From an uncultured Eubacterium sp. (GTDB lineage: Bacteria; Bacillota; Clostridia; Oscillospirales; Acutalibacteraceae), in the NCBI GenBank assembly GCA_905233805.1, contig CAJOER010000002.1, forward strand, positions 1 to 45,003: a DNA stretch of 45,003 bases, in the 5' to 3' direction. Below are positions 8,168-16,213 of this stretch, one piece after another. The notes beneath the pieces are model-generated. The model worked only from the letters and a program-made list of their open reading frames with translations, ran no database searches and was not told the DNA's origin. The stretch's first letter is position 1. Each line of letters begins with the position of its first letter. The translations under genes and the position numbers were made by a program.

Positions 8168-9343
8168 ATGTATAAAGCAGTAATATTTGACTTTGACGGA
8201 ACGCTGTGCGATACGGGTGAAGGTATATTCAAAAGTGCGCGTTATGCGCTTGAATCCTTCGGTTATGAGGTGCCCGAGGATGAAAATCTTTCGTACTTTA
8301 TCGGCCCGCCGCTTCTCGTAACGTTTCAGGAGCGTTTCAATACAAGCGTTACCGAGGCGGAGGAACTCGTTAAAAAGTACCGCGAGCGCTATACTAACGA
8401 GGGGCTTTACGAGTGCGAGCTTTACGACGGAATTGTCGATATGATTGCGTCCCTGAAAAAGGACGGCATAAAGCTTGCAATCGCCTCTTCCAAACCTACG
8501 ATTTATATTGAACAGCTGCTTGATAAGTTCAGCATTGCAGGCTATTTTGATTCTGTATGCGGCGTGGATTTTGCCGTTGACTGCGAACCGAAACAAAGTA
8601 TTGTTGCGAGGTGTCTTGAAGAACTCGGCGTCGAGGGGAAAGAGGCAATCGTAGTAGGCGACAGGTCTTACGATATTGAGGGCGCGTCGGCGTGCGAGGC
8701 TGACAGCGTCGGAGTAATGTGGGGCTACGGCAGCAAGTTTGAATTTATTGAAAGCGGGGCAACTTATATTGCCGAAAAGCTCGGGGATATTGAGTCGATT
8801 GCCCTCGGACTTTACGAGCGGACCGAGGAGGTTCAGGGAATATACAGCGGCCGTATTCTTACGGTGCACAAGGACGAGGTTACGCTTTGTAACGGAAATA
8901 CCGCCACGCGTGAATGCGTTGACCACCCCGGCGGAGTTGCGGTTATAGGAATTACCGACGAGGACGAAATCCTTCTTGTAAGGCAGTTCAGATACCCGTA
9001 TAAAGAAACGATATACGAAATTCCCGCGGGCAAGGTTGAAAAGGGGGAGGACCCCTTCGATACGGGCGTAAGGGAGTTTAAAGAGGAATGCGGCGCAGTG
9101 GCAGACGAGTATTTTTCACTCGGAGAAATCTATCCTTCGCCCGGTTACACGAGCGAGGTTATCCGCCTCTGGGGCGCGACGGGAATTCATTTTGAAGAGC
9201 AGGAGCTTGACGAGGACGAATTTCTTGAAGTGAAAAAGTTTAAACTCGACGTAATCGTTGATAAAATAATGAACGGCGAAATCAAGGACGCAAAGACCGT
9301 CGCCGCCGTATTCAAACTGAAAGAGAAACTTAGTAAAAAATGA
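8168..9343 (+). CDS. HAD phosphatase fused to ADP-ribose-type Nudix hydrolase
   Basis: A 391-residue protein read in one frame with two domains. Residues 1-215 are a HAD-family phosphatase of the phosphoglycolate phosphatase type: motif I DFDGT with D8 and D10, a cap domain, SSKP near 107, and GDRSYD near 164. Residues 225-391 are a Nudix domain with a complete box (G288 x5 E294 x7 R302 E303 ... E306 E307 x G309) and the VRQFRYP and EIPAGK context typical of ADP-ribose pyrophosphatases. ADP-ribose cleavage would give AMP and ribose 5-phosphate, so the fused phosphatase might act on one product; this is inference. First gene of its operon, overlapping the next start by 4 nt (ATGA). Confidence 0.9.
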   Translation: MYKAVIFDFDGTLCDTGEGIFKSARYALESFGYEVPEDENLSYFIGPPLLVTFQERFNTSVTEAEELVKKYRERYTNEGLYECELYDGIVDMIASLKKDGIKLAIASSKPTIYIEQLLDKFSIAGYFDSVCGVDFAVDCEPKQSIVARCLEELGVEGKEAIVVGDRSYDIEGASACEADSVGVMWGYGSKFEFIESGATYIAEKLGDIESIALGLYERTEEVQGIYSGRILTVHKDEVTLCNGNTATRECVDHPGGVAVIGITDEDEILLVRQFRYPYKETIYEIPAGKVEKGEDPFDTGVREFKEECGAVADEYFSLGEIYPSPGYTSEVIRLWGATGIHFEEQELDEDEFLEVKKFKLDVIVDKIMNGEIKDAKTVAAVFKLKEKLSKK

Positions 9344-10476
9344 TTTATCTTGATAATTCGGCTACAACCGCGCCGGAAAAGGCGGTTGCAGAAAAAGTAT
9401 ATAAAATGCTGACGGATAACTTCGGCAACCCGTCAAGTTTTCACCGTGCGGGGCTTGACGCTAACGCCGAACTCAGGCACGCAAGAGAGGTAGTTGCAAA
9501 GTCGCTTTCCGCCGAAGAAGAGGAGATTTTCTTTACCTCGGGCGGAACGGAGGCAAACAACCTTGCAATCTTCGGCGCCGTACAGGCGAACCGAAGAAAA
9601 GGAAAGCGAATTGTTACTACCGCAATTGAGCACGAAAGCGTGCTTGAGGCGGTAAACGAGCTTGAAATGCAGGGCTTTGAGGTAATCCGTCTTGCACCCG
9701 ACAAAAGCGGGAAAATCAGCGAGGAGCAGCTGAAAGAGGCAATAAATAAAGACACAATTCTCGTGTCAGTTATGTACGTCAATAACGAGGTTGGCTCCGT
9801 GCTTCCCGTTAAATGCATAAAAAAGGCAGTTGAAAAGGCGGGGGCGCCTGCGCTCGTTCACATTGACTGCGTTCAGGCGTACGGGAAAATTGAGGTAAAG
9901 CCGAAAAAACTCGGCGCGGATTTGGTTACAATAACGGCGCATAAAATCCACGGACCCAAGGGAGTCGGAGCGCTCTGTATCAGAAAGGGCGCAAGGATTT
10001 TACCGAGGCAGTTCGGCGGCGCGCAGGAGAGCAAAATCCGCCCCGGAACCGAGGCAATTCCGCTTATTGCGGGCTTCGGCAAGGCGGTTGAACTTATCCC
10101 CGATTTAAAGGCGCAAAACGAAAAAATAAAGGACCTGTGTGATTATGCCAGGGCGCAGCTCAAAACGCTTGACGGCGTGATTATTAACAGTGCAGAGGAC
10201 GCGAGTCCGTATATAATCAATCTTTTCGTTCCGTCGTTTATGACGAGCCAGACCCTCGTTCAGCACCTTTCGTCAAACTACGGAATATGTATTTCAAGCG
10301 GTTCCGCGTGCGCGAAGGGCAAAAAGAGCCATGTGCTTACGGCTATGAAACTCGGCGACTCGGTAATCGAGCATTCTATAAGAATAAGTTTTTCGAGAAA
10401 CAGCACGAAAGAAGAGGTTGACGCGCTCGTAAAAGCGCTCGGCGAAACGATAGAAAAATACCCCCAAGGAAGATAA
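9340..10476 (+). CDS. Cysteine desulfurase, NifS/IscS-like, partner of ThiI
   Basis: A 378-residue PLP-dependent class V aminotransferase-fold enzyme that takes sulfur from cysteine as an enzyme-bound persulfide. Seen: N-terminal YLDNSATT, SGGTEANN (68-75), the PLP lysine K202 in TAHKIHGPKG, and the sulfur-accepting C324 in SSGSACAKGKKSH. Placement 5 nt before thiI resembles the NifZ-ThiI pair of Bacillus subtilis, where a dedicated desulfurase supplies sulfur for tRNA 4-thiouridine; that is the likely role here. It overlaps the preceding stop (ATGA), indicating coupled translation. Confidence 0.93.
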   Translation: MIYLDNSATTAPEKAVAEKVYKMLTDNFGNPSSFHRAGLDANAELRHAREVVAKSLSAEEEEIFFTSGGTEANNLAIFGAVQANRRKGKRIVTTAIEHESVLEAVNELEMQGFEVIRLAPDKSGKISEEQLKEAINKDTILVSVMYVNNEVGSVLPVKCIKKAVEKAGAPALVHIDCVQAYGKIEVKPKKLGADLVTITAHKIHGPKGVGALCIRKGARILPRQFGGAQESKIRPGTEAIPLIAGFGKAVELIPDLKAQNEKIKDLCDYARAQLKTLDGVIINSAEDASPYIINLFVPSFMTSQTLVQHLSSNYGICISSGSACAKGKKSHVLTAMKLGDSVIEHSIRISFSRNSTKEEVDALVKALGETIEKYPQGR

Positions 10477-10481
10477 AAAAG

Positions 10482-11651
10482 ATGAAAGAAATTATCCTGA
10501 TTAAAAACGGAGAAATTGTGCTCAAAGGGCTTAACCGCAACACTTTTGAGGATATTCTCATAAAGAATATGAAAAGGGCGCTCAGTGATATCGGCGAATT
10601 CACTTTCACCAAATCGCAGTCGACGATAACGGTTGAAAACGTCGACGGGAACGCTGACCTTGACGACGCGGTTGACGCGCTTACAAAGGTGTTCGGAATT
10701 GCTGCGCTCTCCCGCGCGGCGGTTGCCGAAAAGGATATGGACGATATTAAAAGGGTAACGCTTGAATATCTAAGCGAGGCTTTGAAGGACGCCAAAACTT
10801 TTAAGGTTGAGGCTAAGAGAAGCGACAAATCGTTCCCGTATAAAACGCCCGATATTCAGCGCGAACTCGGCGGATTCATTCTCTCTCATTTCAACCACCT
10901 GAAGGTTGACGTACACAATCCCGAAATTACCGTTACCGTTGAAGTGAGGGAAGTATATGCCTTTGTAAGAGGTAATAATATAAAGGGCGCGGGCGGTATG
11001 CCCGTATCGACCAACGGCAGGGCGGCAGTACTGATAAGCGGAGGAATTGATTCTCCCGTTGCGGCTTATATGATGGCAAAAAGGGGAATTGAACTCGTTG
11101 CAATTCACTTTGCCTCGCCCCCGTACACAACCGAGCTTGCCGAAGAAAAGGTAATGCAGCTTCTGAAAAAGGTTGCTAAATACAGCGGACCGATAACCAC
11201 TTACGTCGTCGGTTTTACCGAAATTCAGGAGCAGATAAGAGATAAGTGCCCTGAGGATTATTTCACGATAATCATGAGGCGGTATATGATGAAAATAAGC
11301 GAAATTCTTGCAAAGCATCAGCACTGTTCGGCGCTTATCACGGGCGAGAGCGTGGGTCAGGTAGCAAGCCAGACCATATACGCCCTCGGCTGTACAGACG
11401 CGGCGGTTAATATGCCCGTATTCAGACCGTGCATAGGTATGGACAAGGTCGAAATCGTTGCGCTTTCAAGAAAAATTGACACCTTTGAAACCTCAATTCA
11501 GCCCTATGAGGACTGCTGCACGGTATTTACTCCCAAGCACCCGAAAACGAGGGCTAAGCTTCCCGAGGTCGAGGAGGCGGAGAGCGCGCTTGACGAGGGA
11601 CCCCTTATTCAGCGTGCGGTTGAAAATGCAAGAAGAACAGTAATTAAGTAA
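10482..11651 (+). CDS. thiI: tRNA 4-thiouridine synthase ThiI (short form)
   Basis: A 389-residue protein. The N-terminal ferredoxin-like and THUMP domains (about 1-165) bind tRNA; the adenylating PP-loop SGGIDSPVA lies at 186-194. It adenylates and thiolates U8 of tRNA. The C-terminal rhodanese domain of the 482-residue E. coli protein is absent, as in Bacillus, so sulfur must come directly from the neighbouring cysteine desulfurase. A Cys pair (PYEDCCTVF) near residue 345 could take part in sulfur transfer. It lies 5 nt after nifS. Confidence 0.95.
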   Translation: MKEIILIKNGEIVLKGLNRNTFEDILIKNMKRALSDIGEFTFTKSQSTITVENVDGNADLDDAVDALTKVFGIAALSRAAVAEKDMDDIKRVTLEYLSEALKDAKTFKVEAKRSDKSFPYKTPDIQRELGGFILSHFNHLKVDVHNPEITVTVEVREVYAFVRGNNIKGAGGMPVSTNGRAAVLISGGIDSPVAAYMMAKRGIELVAIHFASPPYTTELAEEKVMQLLKKVAKYSGPITTYVVGFTEIQEQIRDKCPEDYFTIIMRRYMMKISEILAKHQHCSALITGESVGQVASQTIYALGCTDAAVNMPVFRPCIGMDKVEIVALSRKIDTFETSIQPYEDCCTVFTPKHPKTRAKLPEVEEAESALDEGPLIQRAVENARRTVIK

Positions 11652-11664
11652 AGGACGGACTGCT

Positions 11665-12777
11665 ATGGATAATGATTTTGATTTTGAAGACATTTTGAAA
11701 TCGGTTAAGGACAGAGAATCTGAGCCGAGGGGTGAAAAGTCTGCGTCTCAAAGGCCTATCGCGCCCCCAAAGGCGGACCTTGAAACCCAGATGAAAACCC
11801 CTGATATTTCGGTATTTGAGGCTGAGGAGAGAATACAGTACGAGCCGGAAGAGAAGGAGGAGAAGAAGGTTAAACTTTCCTTCGCTCCGCCCGAGCCGAT
11901 TATGAACGCTTTTGAAAAAGTAAAGCAGTTCGGGCTTAAAAAGGCGGGAATAATTCTCTGCGTGGTTCTTGTTCTTATCCTCGGTATTGTCGGCGCGGTT
12001 AAAATTGCAAACTATTCAAAAACCGCTTATATTAAGAAGTACGAAAAGCAGTACAATATAACTTTACCGGCAGGAATTTTAAAAGAATTCTGCGACCTTT
12101 ACGGCGAGAACCAGAAGTTCTCGGGAATGCTTACGATAGAAGACACAAAGACGGATAGCGTAAAAGTTTATTCCGAAAAAAAGAGCGGCTGCGCGCTTCT
12201 TGAAAAGGGAAGCGACGTGAAGGAAGAACAGAAAATCCGTGCGATTGCCATAGACAAAAGCATCGGCGATATTGAAAGCGTATATTCAAGCGCGAAGGGC
12301 TTCCTTAATTCTTCGCAGAAGGTTGTTTTCAAGACTCTTTTCGCCGAAGAGGAATACAGGGTGGTTGCCGCTTATTACACCAACACAAAGCCCGAAGACG
12401 ACGACGGATATGTTTTCCCGTACAACACCTACGGCAACCTTACTAAAGGCAGTTTTTATCAGTTTACCGACAGAATAAAGAGAAAAAGCCTGTATGATAC
12501 GGGATACAAGCTTTTAAACGAAAATCATATTCTCAGCATAAGCGTGCCTAGCGACTTTATGCCTGATTTCAGATTTGTTATTGTATGCGTTAAGGCGGAC
12601 GACGGATTTGAAAAGGCGGAAAACGCTACGGTAAACAGTAAGATATATTATCCGCAGGTCTGGTACGATAAGAACAAGCAGAAAAATCCGTATTATCTTG
12701 CGGGAAAATGGTATCCCGAAATCTTTGTGAACGACAGCGGAGCAACTAAAAAGCTCACGGCAAAGGACTTTCAGTAA
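11665..12777 (+). CDS. Membrane protein with a degenerate sortase-B-like domain
   Basis: A 370-residue protein: acidic, proline-containing cytoplasmic region (1-90), one membrane segment (92-114), then an extracytoplasmic part. Residues about 130-320 resemble class B sortases: an FSGMLTIE strand, a VFKTLF...EYRVVAAYY pair near 221-238, KRKSLYDTG near 272-280, and ILSISVPSDF...RFVIVCV near 289-309, matching the usual ILTLSTC...RFVVV block. The catalytic Cys position is Val/Pro here and the YGHN histidine is not seen, so it is probably not an active transpeptidase. The sortase relationship is by eye. Last gene of the operon, 13 nt after thiI, followed by a terminator. Confidence 0.55.
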   Translation: MDNDFDFEDILKSVKDRESEPRGEKSASQRPIAPPKADLETQMKTPDISVFEAEERIQYEPEEKEEKKVKLSFAPPEPIMNAFEKVKQFGLKKAGIILCVVLVLILGIVGAVKIANYSKTAYIKKYEKQYNITLPAGILKEFCDLYGENQKFSGMLTIEDTKTDSVKVYSEKKSGCALLEKGSDVKEEQKIRAIAIDKSIGDIESVYSSAKGFLNSSQKVVFKTLFAEEEYRVVAAYYTNTKPEDDDGYVFPYNTYGNLTKGSFYQFTDRIKRKSLYDTGYKLLNENHILSISVPSDFMPDFRFVIVCVKADDGFEKAENATVNSKIYYPQVWYDKNKQKNPYYLAGKWYPEIFVNDSGATKKLTAKDFQ

Positions 12778-12783
12778 AAAAAG

Positions 12784-12812
12784 AACCTCACCGAAAGGTG
12801 AGGTTTTCTTTT
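12784..12812 (+). terminator. Bidirectional intrinsic terminator
   Basis: A perfect 9-bp stem (AACCTCACC / GGTGAGGTT) with a GAAA tetraloop and a TTCTTTT tract; the A-run upstream gives a T-tract on the other strand. It separates the convergent 11665 and 12811 genes. Confidence 0.9.
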
Positions 12813-14727
12813 AATTATCAGCGGGTTTGTAGTTGCTTATATATTTCATAAGTACTTCTCTTACGTTTTCGGGAGTTATCTGAGAAAGATCAGAGAGCAT
12901 ATTTTCAAATTTTTCCTTATTAACGTCAAGCGGCTGATTTACGAAAATCTTTTCGTTTTCGGTTTTTTCTCTCGATTCGATTTCGCTTTCCATTGAAAGT
13001 TCTTCGTAGAGCTTTTCACCCGGTCTTAAACCGACGATTTCTATTCCGATTTCGTCAACCGAATAGCCCGAAAGGCGGATAAGATTTTCGGCAAGGTCCA
13101 TAATTTTTACCGGCTCGCCCATATCGAGAACGAATACCTCGCCGCCCTTTGCAAGGCCTCCCGCCTGGCATACGAGCTGTGCAGCCTCGGGGATGGTCAT
13201 AAAGTATCTTGTAATATCGGGGTGGGTTACCTTTACGGGGCCGCCCTGTTCAATCTGTTTCTGGAAAATCGGGATAACGCTTCCGTGCGAGCCGAGAACG
13301 TTACCGAAGCGAACCGCGGTATACTTTGTGTTTTCACTCACGGTGTCCATATACTGAACGATAATTTCGGTTATCCTCTTGGTGCAGCCCATAACATTGG
13401 TCGGGTTAACCGCCTTGTCGGTTGAAAGAATAACCATCCTGTCAACCTTGTATTCGTCGGCGATAAGCGCAACGTTATAAGTTCCGAATACGTTGTTTTT
13501 AACTGCTTCGCAGGGGCTGTCCTCCATAAGGGGAACGTGCTTGTGCGCCGCTGCGTGGAATACTACCTCGGGGTGGAATTCGTCGAAAACTTCACGCAGC
13601 CTGTCGTTATCTCTTACCGAGCCGATACGCACGAAAATATCAATTTCATCGCCGTAACGGTCGTTGAGTTCGTTTTGGAGTTCAAAGGCACAGTTTTCGT
13701 AAATATCGAAAATTATAATCGACTTGGGATTGTACTTTGCAACCTGCTGGCAAAGCTCGCTTCCTATTGAACCGCCGCCGCCCGTTACGAGAACGGTTTT
13801 TCCGATAAGATAGCGGCAGACCTTTCTGTCAAGCGTAATTTCGGGACGTGAAAGAAGGTCGGCGATTTCAACGTTTCTGACCTTCTTTGAAGCGGTGTTG
13901 TCGAACATCTCTTCAACCGAAGGGCTGATTTTTACCTTTGCGCCCGTCTGGATTGCAAGGTCAATAACCTCCCTCTGGCGCGCCTTGGAGGCGGAGGGGA
14001 AGCAGATAATAATCTGGTCGATATTATATTTTTCTTTAATGCGGGGAATGTCCTCGCATTTTCCGACTACTTTAATTCCGTTGATGTTTTTGCCCTTTTT
14101 CTGGGGGTTATCGTCAACCGCGACTACGGGTACGCCACCCTTGTATTTTTCAGCCCTGAGGGCGTCTATAACGAAGTTGCCCATGAATCCCGCGCCGACA
14201 ATCATTATGCGGTTTTCTTTTCTCTTTGATAAAGAAACGATGGGATATTTTTTCAGTATTCTGAACGCAAAACGCGGAACAATAATTGAAAACGCGATAA
14301 AGAAAAATCCGAGAATATAGGCGTAGTAGGCGAGAGCGCCGTTATATCCTCTGCTCGGGAAAGCCTTGTTAAGAAGAATACGGAAAATTATTCTGTCATC
14401 TATGAACAGAAACGCAGTCTGAAGAAACGCCGATGCCATTCCGCGGATAAATTCGTCTATTCCCGCGTATGTCCACACGCTTCGGTAAAGGCCGAACAAA
14501 TAGTTAAATACAAACGAGATTATGCAAAGCGTAATTAAGTGTATGTATGAAAACAGAAGCGGGGAATAAAAGGTTTCGACCGCCTTGCCCTCGGTAAAGT
14601 AACACATTACGTAGTTGCATAAAAAGAGCAGACCCATATCGAGAATTGCGATAAAGGCATATTTTAAATATTTTGTTATCTGGTTATCGTTGAACTGTAA
14701 ATCTTCAGGAATAATCTTTTTTTCCAT
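12811..14727 (-). CDS. Membrane-bound nucleotide-sugar 4,6-dehydratase/epimerase, CapD/EpsC type
   Basis: A 638-residue protein. About four N-terminal membrane segments (about 22-45, 58-80, 96-118, 132-155), a first Rossmann-like domain (IMIVGAGFMGN, 174-184), then an extended SDR domain with TGGGGSIG (315-322). The active-site region is STDKAVNPTNVMGCTK (435-450), with T436, D437 and K438 and with Met446 in place of the SDR Tyr, as is typical of PglF/CapD-type UDP-HexNAc 4,6-dehydratases. It would make a 4-keto-6-deoxy sugar nucleotide for surface polysaccharide or glycan. It stands alone on its strand; no glycosyltransferases are adjacent. Confidence 0.9.
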   Translation of the reverse strand: MEKKIIPEDLQFNDNQITKYLKYAFIAILDMGLLFLCNYVMCYFTEGKAVETFYSPLLFSYIHLITLCIISFVFNYLFGLYRSVWTYAGIDEFIRGMASAFLQTAFLFIDDRIIFRILLNKAFPSRGYNGALAYYAYILGFFFIAFSIIVPRFAFRILKKYPIVSLSKRKENRIMIVGAGFMGNFVIDALRAEKYKGGVPVVAVDDNPQKKGKNINGIKVVGKCEDIPRIKEKYNIDQIIICFPSASKARQREVIDLAIQTGAKVKISPSVEEMFDNTASKKVRNVEIADLLSRPEITLDRKVCRYLIGKTVLVTGGGGSIGSELCQQVAKYNPKSIIIFDIYENCAFELQNELNDRYGDEIDIFVRIGSVRDNDRLREVFDEFHPEVVFHAAAHKHVPLMEDSPCEAVKNNVFGTYNVALIADEYKVDRMVILSTDKAVNPTNVMGCTKRITEIIVQYMDTVSENTKYTAVRFGNVLGSHGSVIPIFQKQIEQGGPVKVTHPDITRYFMTIPEAAQLVCQAGGLAKGGEVFVLDMGEPVKIMDLAENLIRLSGYSVDEIGIEIVGLRPGEKLYEELSMESEIESREKTENEKIFVNQPLDVNKEKFENMLSDLSQITPENVREVLMKYISNYKPADN

Positions 14728-14771
14728 TGAGTTTTATTCTCCCGAATTTATATTGTAAGTCAGTGAATATT

Positions 14772-14800
14772 ATTATAATACATATTATGACTTTTAGCAA
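14772..14800 (-). promoter_or_regulatory. Candidate sigma-A promoter of the capD-like gene
   Basis: Minus strand: TTGCTA (14795-14800), 17-bp spacer, TATAAT (14772-14777), about 45 nt before the start at 14727. Confidence 0.6.
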
Positions 14801-14809
14801 CAAGCAAAT

Positions 14810-14838
14810 TTTACTTTTCCTTAATTATATGCTATAAT
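14810..14838 (+). promoter_or_regulatory. Sigma-A promoter with extended -10
   Basis: TTTACT (14810-14815), 17-bp spacer, TGCTATAAT with TATAAT at 14833-14838. It lies 20 nt before the PRTase-like gene and has the same -35 hexamer and spacing as the promoter at 8104. Confidence 0.65.
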
Positions 14839-14858
14839 CATTTCAGGGAGCTGATAAT

Positions 14859-15503
14859 ATGAACGAAATCTATACTCTTACAAGCTCAAGAAACGACAGA
14901 GTTTTTATTCACGTTATGCCGGGGCACTTCGTTTCGGCAAATAACCATATCAACTATTATATAGGAACCTCGGATATAAAGCATAACCACAACGTTGCGG
15001 TTGACGCGGCTATGCTTCTTTCGGGCTATTATATCGAAAGCGGAATCCACGTTGATACCGTGCTTTGTCTTTACGAAACGCAGACTCTCGGCGGTTACCT
15101 TGCCCACGAGCTTGCAAGGCCTAATATGTTCAGCCCGAACCCGAATGCCACGGTTTACGTTCTCGGCGCGGAATATGACGGAACGGGAAATCTTATTTTC
15201 AGAGATAACCTCAGGCGTATGATTGAGGAGCAGAACGTCGTTATTCTTATTTCCTGTATTACGAGCGGAAGAACCGTTGAAAGAGCTATGGAAAGCGTTG
15301 AATACTACGGCGGAAAAGTTGCGGGAATTTCAAGCGCTTTCAGCGCAATAGAGGAGATTCAGGGCATACACGTCAATACGATATTCAGCCTTGACGACAT
15401 ACCGCATTATAAGGCGTACCCCATGCACGACTGCCCCTACTGCCGCCAGGGAATGCCCGTTGACGCAATCTCAAACGGCTACGGCTACTCAATGCTCGGA
15501 TAA
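14859..15503 (+). CDS. Phosphoribosyltransferase-like protein with altered PRPP motif
   Basis: A 214-residue protein of the size and apparent fold order of orotate phosphoribosyltransferases. The segment VVILISCITSGRT (127-139), followed by a YYGGKVAGISSAF strand, aligns with the type I PRPP-binding loop. However, the two acidic residues that normally contact the ribose hydroxyls (usually DD or ED before the TTGGT turn) are replaced by S and C. A C-terminal CPYC motif (192-195) could bind metal. It may not be an active OPRT and the natural substrate cannot be named. It is monocistronic, between its own promoter and a terminator. Confidence 0.6.
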   Translation: MNEIYTLTSSRNDRVFIHVMPGHFVSANNHINYYIGTSDIKHNHNVAVDAAMLLSGYYIESGIHVDTVLCLYETQTLGGYLAHELARPNMFSPNPNATVYVLGAEYDGTGNLIFRDNLRRMIEEQNVVILISCITSGRTVERAMESVEYYGGKVAGISSAFSAIEEIQGIHVNTIFSLDDIPHYKAYPMHDCPYCRQGMPVDAISNGYGYSMLG

Positions 15504-15527
15504 AAATAATAATTTAACAAAAAGTTT

Positions 15528-15562
15528 ACCGTTTACAGTCTATTATCTGTAAACGGTTTTTG
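15528..15562 (+). terminator. Intrinsic terminator
   Basis: An 11-bp perfect stem (15528-15538 with 15547-15557), 8-nt loop and a TTTTTG tract, 24 nt after the PRTase-like gene. It separates that gene from the sigma-factor operon. Confidence 0.9.
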
Positions 15563-15670
15563 TTATTATTTAAAAAGAATAAAAAACTTATAAAAAAGTG
15601 TAAAATTTTACCTTAGTTATGGTACAGGTAATCGAAAGGACCAAGAATAAACGATGAAGGGGGTGGTTAC

Positions 15671-16189
15671 TTGTCATACAAAAAAGAGGCTGACGAGCTG
15701 TTAAAACAGGCGTATAAGCAGTATTACAGCGATGTTTACAGGTTTGCGCTTTCATATCTTATGAAAGACAGAGCTTCGGTAGACGACGTCGTTCAGGAAA
15801 CCTTCATTGTACTTTATAACAAATATCTTGACGGTGAAGAGGTTACATATACCAAGGCTTTTCTTTTTAAGACGGCTGATAATTTTATTAAAAAGAAATT
15901 CCGTGAAATACAGCGTAACGCAAACAACATCAGCATTGACGAGATAACCGAACTGCCTTCGGAAAACGAAGACCTTGACGCCCGACTGTCCTTTGAAGAG
16001 TATTCAAGACAGATAAGCGAGGCGCTTTCGGACAGAGATGCTGAGCTGTTCAGACTCAGATATATTGACAGGTACTCTCTTGAAGAAATATCCGCTATGC
16101 TTAATGTAAGCATTTCGGCGGTTGGTACGAGAGTATACCGCCTCAGACAGAGGCTTATCAGAATAATTGAAAATAAGTTAAATAACTGA
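15671..16189 (+). CDS. ECF-type RNA polymerase sigma factor (TTG start)
   Basis: A 172-residue sigma-70 family protein containing only regions 2 and 4, as in group IV (ECF) factors. Region 2 includes YRFALSYLMKDRASVDDVVQETF (too long to match more than in outline; the core is DVVQETF near 38-44). Region 4 is the helix-turn-helix YSLEEISAMLNVSISAVGTRVYRLRQ near 134-159, core LEEISAMLN. The start is TTG at 15671, directed by a strong AAGGGGGTGG site; the ATG at 15653-15655 is out of frame. It is separated from the next gene by 24 nt, and that gene looks like its membrane anti-sigma partner. Confidence 0.88.
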   Translation: MSYKKEADELLKQAYKQYYSDVYRFALSYLMKDRASVDDVVQETFIVLYNKYLDGEEVTYTKAFLFKTADNFIKKKFREIQRNANNISIDEITELPSENEDLDARLSFEEYSRQISEALSDRDAELFRLRYIDRYSLEEISAMLNVSISAVGTRVYRLRQRLIRIIENKLNN

Positions 16190-16213
16190 CTTGTTTTCGG
16201 AAAGGAGAGATTT

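Noticed and set aside
15600..15611. 12-nt palindrome GTAAAATTTTAC before the sigma gene as an operator
   Set aside because: AT-rich short palindromes are frequent in such intergenic DNA and no second copy or matching regulator was found.
15653..15671. ATG at 15653 as start of the sigma gene
   Set aside because: It is out of frame with the sigma protein; TTG at 15671 is in frame and sits at the right distance from AAGGGGGTGG.
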